From Shewanella sp. MBTL60-112-B2 (GTDB lineage Bacteria; Pseudomonadota; Gammaproteobacteria; Enterobacterales; Shewanellaceae), in NCBI RefSeq assembly GCF_019655055.1, contig NZ_BPFA01000029.1, forward strand, positions 1 through 64,000: a stretch of 64,000 nt of DNA, read 5' to 3'. How positions within the stretch are numbered: the first letter of the stretch is position 1; each line of letters begins with the position of its first letter. A model generated the notes under the pieces. It did not search any database. It was not told the DNA's origin and was given only the letters and a program-made list of their open reading frames with translations. The position numbers were made by a program, and so were the translations under genes. Below, piece after piece: positions 59,896 to 64,000 of the stretch.

Positions 59896-61017
59896 TTATG
59901 CTAAATCCGGATTAGCGACTTGATACATCACGTAATCGTGATACCCAGTAATCACTTTATAGTAACCCGTAAGTGCTTTATCTAATTCAGGGTCGCCACT
60001 ATCCACAATTAATGGTCTTCCATCAAGTGCTTTTAACTTTGTTTTTGTCGCTAAGATAACAATATTATCTTTGCCAACACGCCTTACTAGCTCAGGGCTT
60101 AACTGCTGGTTACCTCGGCCTAATATATGCCCTTGGCCGCCAATTAGGGTAATAAATAGCTTTAGCGCTTTATTTTCAGTGTGCTGTAGTAACTCATCAG
60201 CAGAAAGGTCGTTAGCGACTAAGACTTCATCTTGAATAAGATCGACGCCTAATAGGGTATTTTCAATCCCCAGTTCACTCATTACCGCAGCAACTGTGCT
60301 ACCCGAGCCAATGATACAAAGATTACCTTCCATCTGCTCAATCGCTTCTGCGGCGATATCGGCAAGCACCAGCTCATCACTCTCTTTACCGCCCATCTTC
60401 ACTGCTTGCACATACCTTGGCTCTGCAGGCACTAGCATTTCACCAAAGCGCTTGGCGCGAACCACACCGGTTCTAAATGCCGCTTCATCGATATCCATTA
60501 CATCGGCGCTCATCAGGCTGACTAATTCACCCTCTAATAGCATTTTGACCACCATGCCTGAAGCATGTGGCGTTATGCCGTACACACCAGAATGAATTTT
60601 AACACCAGCAGGCACACCTAATACGGGAATATTATCATCAGCGATGGCATACACATCACGGGCTGTACCATCGCCACCAGCAAATAGCAGTAAGTCCAAG
60701 GTCTCATTTAACAGCTCTGCCACGACTTTTTGTGTGTCTTGAGCCTCGGTTTGCAGAGGTGCTTGATAAACAACACGAGTCGTAAAGCCCATCTGCTTAG
60801 CGATAGTCTCGCCCATATCACCCGAGGCCGTAATCACCTCGATGCGAGCTTTATAAGGCTCAATCACTGCAAGTGCTTGCTGCATTCTTAGATGAGCTTT
60901 AGGTACAGCGCCTTTGGCAAGCGCTTCTGCAGCCACACCGTCACTGCCTTTTAATGCGACACTGCCACCAAGACCTGCTAATGGATTGATGATTAAACCA
61001 AGACGAAACTTGCCCAC
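59896..61017 (-). CDS. ATP-NAD kinase-like (AcoX/YfjB-related) protein
   Basis: A 373-residue protein with an NAD-kinase-like fold. The start FRLGLIINPLAGLGGSVALKG and the GGDGTARDVY motif near residue 118 bind nucleotide; ITPHASG near 152 and VANDLSADELL near 280 are typical of the ATP-NAD/AcoX kinase branch. It is not the standard NAD kinase (NadK, about 292 residues). The substrate is unknown. It is next to the MFS gene (36-base gap), perhaps co-transcribed from prmB/aroC. Confidence 0.85.
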   Translation of the reverse strand: MGKFRLGLIINPLAGLGGSVALKGSDGVAAEALAKGAVPKAHLRMQQALAVIEPYKARIEVITASGDMGETIAKQMGFTTRVVYQAPLQTEAQDTQKVVAELLNETLDLLLFAGGDGTARDVYAIADDNIPVLGVPAGVKIHSGVYGITPHASGMVVKMLLEGELVSLMSADVMDIDEAAFRTGVVRAKRFGEMLVPAEPRYVQAVKMGGKESDELVLADIAAEAIEQMEGNLCIIGSGSTVAAVMSELGIENTLLGVDLIQDEVLVANDLSADELLQHTENKALKLFITLIGGQGHILGRGNQQLSPELVRRVGKDNIVILATKTKLKALDGRPLIVDSGDPELDKALTGYYKVITGYHDYVMYQVANPDLA

Positions 61018-61053
61018 AATTATGACTCCATTTTACGTTGTAGGTTAAACCCG

Positions 61054-62217
61054 TTAAGCGACGGTCGCTTTAGGCTTAGGAATAAAGAGCACGGCTAGCA
61101 TAGACAAGAATGCGCAAGCTGCTGCAAATATCCAGGTAGATACAGCGCCTGAGCCATCGCCCCAAATAATGCCACAAAGCAAAGTGCCTAGAGCGCCACC
61201 TACACCAAAGCTTAAACTGGCATAAAGTGCTTGGCCCTGACTGCGACGACTGGTATCGAAATGTTTATGAATAAACTGTATCGACGCAGCATGGGTTAAA
61301 CCGAAGGTAAAGGCATGCAATAACTGACTTATGCTGAGGCAGATAATATTATCAACGCCGTATGCTAACAATAACCAGCGCACTGCGGTTAATCCTATGC
61401 TCACGACTAAAAGAAGGTTAACCCCAAATCGGCCAAGCAATTTCGGCGCATACATAAACATAACGATTTCGGCCATCACGCCAAGTGCCACAAAGATCCC
61501 TGCCGTTGCCTCTGTGTAACCCGCTTGCTTTAAATAAAGCACAAAAAAACCGTAGAAAGGCCCTGCACTCATCTGTAGCAACATAGCAGAGAGCAAGAAC
61601 CAAATGAGCGCTTTATCGAAGACTAACGGTTTACGTTTCTGGCTTTTATCTACGATGACGCGATTAGACGGCAATGGTAAGGCGCTGACTAGCATACCAA
61701 TAAACAACGTCATACCGATATAAGGCAAGATCTGCGGCCCAAAGTGGTCAATGGCAAAACCGCCGCTGATCACCAACACGATATAACCGATACTCCCCCA
61801 GCTACGAATAGCGCCATACCGATTAGTATCATCACCTAAGGTTTCGAGAGTAATCACCTCAAGTTGAGCTAATATGGCATTCCAGAAGAAGGTATAAACA
61901 GCGAGACTGATGGCTAGATAAGTTAAACTGCCATCATAGAAAAACGTCAGATAGCTTATCGCCGCTGCACCGGCACCTATTTTAATTAGCTCGGAGCGCA
62001 TACCCGTTCTATCGGCAACGATAGCCCATAGATTGGGTGCGATGATCCGCGTGGCCATTAAGATAGCGAGTAGGAAACCTATTTCTTGGGCGTCAAAACC
62101 ACGACTGTCAAAAAACACCCCAAGATAAGGCACCATGATGCCAAGAATTGAAAAGAAAAAGAAATAACAGGCACAGAGCCAGCGAAGTTGCTGCTCTGTG
62201 CTTTTGGGATGAAACAT
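61054..62217 (-). CDS. MFS transporter (MFS_1-like, HcaT-type)
   Basis: A 387-residue major facilitator permease with about 12 helices. WLCACYFFFFSILGIMVPYLG at the start, DSRGFDAQEIGFLLAI (loop 1-2), and GAIRSWGSIGYIV (helix 5, about residue 138) are typical of the HcaT/nucleoside-symporter-like branch. The substrate is unknown. The start is ATG 62217, which overlaps the aroC stop as TGATG, so it is coupled to aroC. Confidence 0.86.
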   Translation of the reverse strand: MFHPKSTEQQLRWLCACYFFFFSILGIMVPYLGVFFDSRGFDAQEIGFLLAILMATRIIAPNLWAIVADRTGMRSELIKIGAGAAAISYLTFFYDGSLTYLAISLAVYTFFWNAILAQLEVITLETLGDDTNRYGAIRSWGSIGYIVLVISGGFAIDHFGPQILPYIGMTLFIGMLVSALPLPSNRVIVDKSQKRKPLVFDKALIWFLLSAMLLQMSAGPFYGFFVLYLKQAGYTEATAGIFVALGVMAEIVMFMYAPKLLGRFGVNLLLVVSIGLTAVRWLLLAYGVDNIICLSISQLLHAFTFGLTHAASIQFIHKHFDTSRRSQGQALYASLSFGVGGALGTLLCGIIWGDGSGAVSTWIFAAACAFLSMLAVLFIPKPKATVA

Positions 62218-63311
62218 CAACGCATTCCGATAATAGGTGTACTGCTATTCACATCCATATTTTGTGCACGGTGGCGTAATAAATGATCCATCAGCACGAT
62301 AGCCAACATGGCTTCGGCAATCGGTACTGCTCGAATACCCACGCAAGGGTCGTGACGACCTTTAGTCACCACTTCCGCGGTTTCACCTTGAGCAGTCATG
62401 CTTTCACCCGGCACACTGATACTCGACGTCGGCTTCATCGCAATATGAGCAACGATAGGTTGCCCTGATGAGATACCACCTAAAATACCCCCTGCATGGT
62501 TAGATGCAAAGCCTTCTGGCGACATCAAGTCTCTATGCTCAGAGCCTTTTTGATTGACAACCTCGAAACCATCACCGATTTCAACACCTTTAACCGCATT
62601 GATCCCCATAAGTGCATGAGCAATATCGGCATCGAGTCGGTCAAATACTGGCTCACCAAGACCCACTGGCACACCCGTTGCCACGACAGAGACTTTAGCG
62701 CCAATAGAGTCACCGCTCTTTTTAAGAGCGCGCATGTACTCATCTAATGAATCAAGTTTGGATGCATCAGGAAAGAAAAAGGCATTTTGCTCAATCTGTT
62801 CAAAATCGACAGTCTCGGCTGCAATCGGTCCAAGCTGTGATAGATAAGCATGGATTTCAACACCGTGAACTTGTTTAAGGTATTTTTTAGCGACTGCCCC
62901 AGCAGCGACTCGCATAGCCGTTTCACGGGCAGATGAACGGCCGCCACCGCGATAATCGCGTTGACCGTACTTCTGTTGATAGGTGTAATCTGCATGCCCC
63001 GGACGGAACAAGTCTTTGATATTTGAATAATCTTTACTGCGCTGATCGGTGTTTTCAATCAACAAGCCAATTGAGGTACCTGTGGTTTCGCCCTCAAATA
63101 CTCCTGACAAAATACGCACTTCATCAGGCTCTCGACGAGCAGTTGTATAGCGTGAAGTACCCGGACGGCGGCGGTCTAAGTCGTGCTGCATATCCGCTTC
63201 AGTCAACTCAACCCCTGGTGGGCATCCGTCGATAATGCAGCCAATGGCGACACCGTGGCTTTCACCGAATGTTGTTACTACGAAATTTTGACCAATACTG
63301 TTTCCCGACAT
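62217..63311 (-). CDS. aroC: Chorismate synthase
   Basis: A 364-residue AroC that converts EPSP to chorismate with reduced FMN, the last step of the shikimate pathway. Marks are GNSIGQNFVVTTFGESHG at the start, the FMN region RRPGTSRYTTARREPDE near 48, GGGRSSARETAMRVAAGA near 123 and KPTSSISVPGES near 300. The family length is about 361. It follows prmB by about 130 bases, as in E. coli. Confidence 0.96.
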   Translation of the reverse strand: MSGNSIGQNFVVTTFGESHGVAIGCIIDGCPPGVELTEADMQHDLDRRRPGTSRYTTARREPDEVRILSGVFEGETTGTSIGLLIENTDQRSKDYSNIKDLFRPGHADYTYQQKYGQRDYRGGGRSSARETAMRVAAGAVAKKYLKQVHGVEIHAYLSQLGPIAAETVDFEQIEQNAFFFPDASKLDSLDEYMRALKKSGDSIGAKVSVVATGVPVGLGEPVFDRLDADIAHALMGINAVKGVEIGDGFEVVNQKGSEHRDLMSPEGFASNHAGGILGGISSGQPIVAHIAMKPTSSISVPGESMTAQGETAEVVTKGRHDPCVGIRAVPIAEAMLAIVLMDHLLRHRAQNMDVNSSTPIIGMR

Positions 63312-63413
63312 TCGCTTTTAGCCCTCTATCTCTTTATTTTAATTATCATTTAGCCGCACGTTGTCGGTAAATCCTCGATACCAACCTTGTTGTAGGAGTA
63401 CAGATTGGTAGTA

Positions 63414-63435
63414 AGCCGCAGACTAGTCTGCGGCT
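63414..63435. promoter_or_regulatory. 22 bp perfect palindrome, prmB-aroC gap
   Basis: AGCCGCAGACT / AGTCTGCGGCT without a spacer, 9 bases past the prmB stop. There is no U-run on the minus strand, so it may weakly terminate or protect mRNA rather than act as a full terminator. Confidence 0.6.
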
Positions 63436-63443
63436 AGAACCTA

Positions 63444-64000
63444 TTATTCACTATCTTTATAGATGGCGAAAAGTGATTCATTTTCAACTAGCTGATCACG
63501 AGTTAGTACAAATACACCGTCACCGCCATTTTCAAAGTCGACCCATGTAAATGGTACTTCAGGGAATTGCTCATTAAGATGTACCATAGAGTTGCCCACT
63601 TCAACCACAAGCAAGCCATCTTCAGATAGATAATCTGCCGCATTAGCAAGAATGCGCTTAGTTAGATCTAAGCCATCGCGGCCCGAACCTAAACCAATTT
63701 CTGGCTCATGATGGTATTCCTCAGGCATATCACCAATATCTTCCGCATCCACATAGGGAGGATTAGATACGATTAAGTCGTAATGAGGACCTTTTGGAAT
63801 CGCAGAGAAGAGATCTGACTCCATCGGGAAGACTCGATCCATCACATCAAGGGTTTCGATATTAATTTGCGCGACTTCTAGCGCATCAACACTGATATCT
63901 AAGGCATCGACTTCGGCATCTTCAAATTCGTAAGCACAAGCGATAGCGATACAAGCACTACCGGTACATAAATCAAGTACACGGTTAACTGGCTTGTTGT
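63444..64000 (-). CDS. prmB: PrmB, ribosomal protein L3 Gln methyltransferase (5' part cut off)
   Basis: The last ~185 codons of PrmB; the start lies beyond the window edge. In frame from 64000 the reading is RVLDLCTGSACIAIA (SAM-binding motif I) followed by ALDISVDALEVA, then DLIVSNPPYVDAED with the catalytic NPPY, and LEVGN-type strands near the end (VVEVGNSM). It methylates the side-chain amide of a glutamine of ribosomal protein L3. The visible internal ATG 63845 is not the real start, since SAM motifs lie upstream of it. It is next to aroC as in E. coli. Confidence 0.92.
   Translation of the reverse strand, partial: NKPVNRVLDLCTGSACIAIACAYEFEDAEVDALDISVDALEVAQINIETLDVMDRVFPMESDLFSAIPKGPHYDLIVSNPPYVDAEDIGDMPEEYHHEPEIGLGSGRDGLDLTKRILANAADYLSEDGLLVVEVGNSMVHLNEQFPEVPFTWVDFENGGDGVFVLTRDQLVENESLFAIYKDSE

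Noticed and set aside
1..64000. tRNA, rRNA, riboswitch, toxin-antitoxin and prophage signals
   Set aside because: No cloverleaf, rRNA-like block, known riboswitch motif, phage structural gene or convincing toxin-antitoxin pair was seen by eye. A covariance and profile search would be the proper test.

Overview
The window looks like chromosomal DNA of a marine gammaproteobacterium, most likely Shewanella or a close relative. This is inferred from protein resemblance and gene order, since there is no rRNA or tRNA here. Pointers are the strings yciK-rluB-scpB-scpA-yciO-trpH, yciB-yciI, pdxB-asd-fimV/hubP-truA-folC-dedD-cvpA-purF and prmB-aroC, plus a multihaem c-type cytochrome, many chemoreceptors and short mobile repeats. 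Most of the 64 kb is ordinary core genome, tightly packed, with well-formed intrinsic terminators between convergent genes.

Layout. 1-5.6 kb is the accessory part: a DapA-family lyase/aldolase, about 1 kb of non-coding repeat-rich DNA, two small orphan genes separated by an integron attC-like site, and a complete insertion sequence (about 3455-5215) with triplicated end repeats and a candidate target duplication. 5.6-14.2 kb holds sohB, a VolA/Pla-1 type lipoprotein lipase, yciK, and the rluB/scpB/scpA/yciO/trpH operon. 14.2-19.1 kb holds a five-haem periplasmic cytochrome, two small secreted proteins, yciB, yciI and xthA. 19.1-24.5 kb holds a chemoreceptor, a DUF1097 membrane protein, gloC, an S33 peptidase and a DUF4250 protein.

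24.5-36.4 kb reads as a galactose/alpha-galactoside region: galT-galK, a divergent LysR regulator, a Cache-type chemoreceptor, a GH97 glycosidase with the retaining-type catalytic pair, a lipoprotein of six-hairpin glycosidase type, and a MelR-like AraC regulator. A plausible reading is that surface or periplasmic enzymes release galactose, which GalK and GalT then process in the cytoplasm. No sugar transporter is visible here.

36.5-49.6 kb holds topB, a small membrane protein behind a Fur-like box, and the long purF-to-pdxB operon. 50-58.6 kb holds a GNAT enzyme, a small membrane protein, a two-gene amino-acid operon (D-threonine aldolase/D-serine dehydratase fold plus ornithine-cyclodeaminase fold) with a divergent LysR regulator, fabB, mnmC with an eroded methyltransferase half, and a DUF3313 lipoprotein. 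58.8-64 kb holds a SPOUT methyltransferase, yfcL, an ATP-NAD kinase-like protein, an MFS permease, aroC and the 3' part of prmB, cut by the window edge.

The best second-look items are the attC-like site and its orphan cassette-like genes; three copies of a 265-329 bp MITE-like element with inverted ends (28142, 30690, 54055); the alpha-galactoside locus; the degenerate MnmC methyltransferase domain; and two departures from familiar operon order (no accD between truA and folC, no trp operon beside trpH). No CRISPR array, prophage, tRNA or rRNA was seen.
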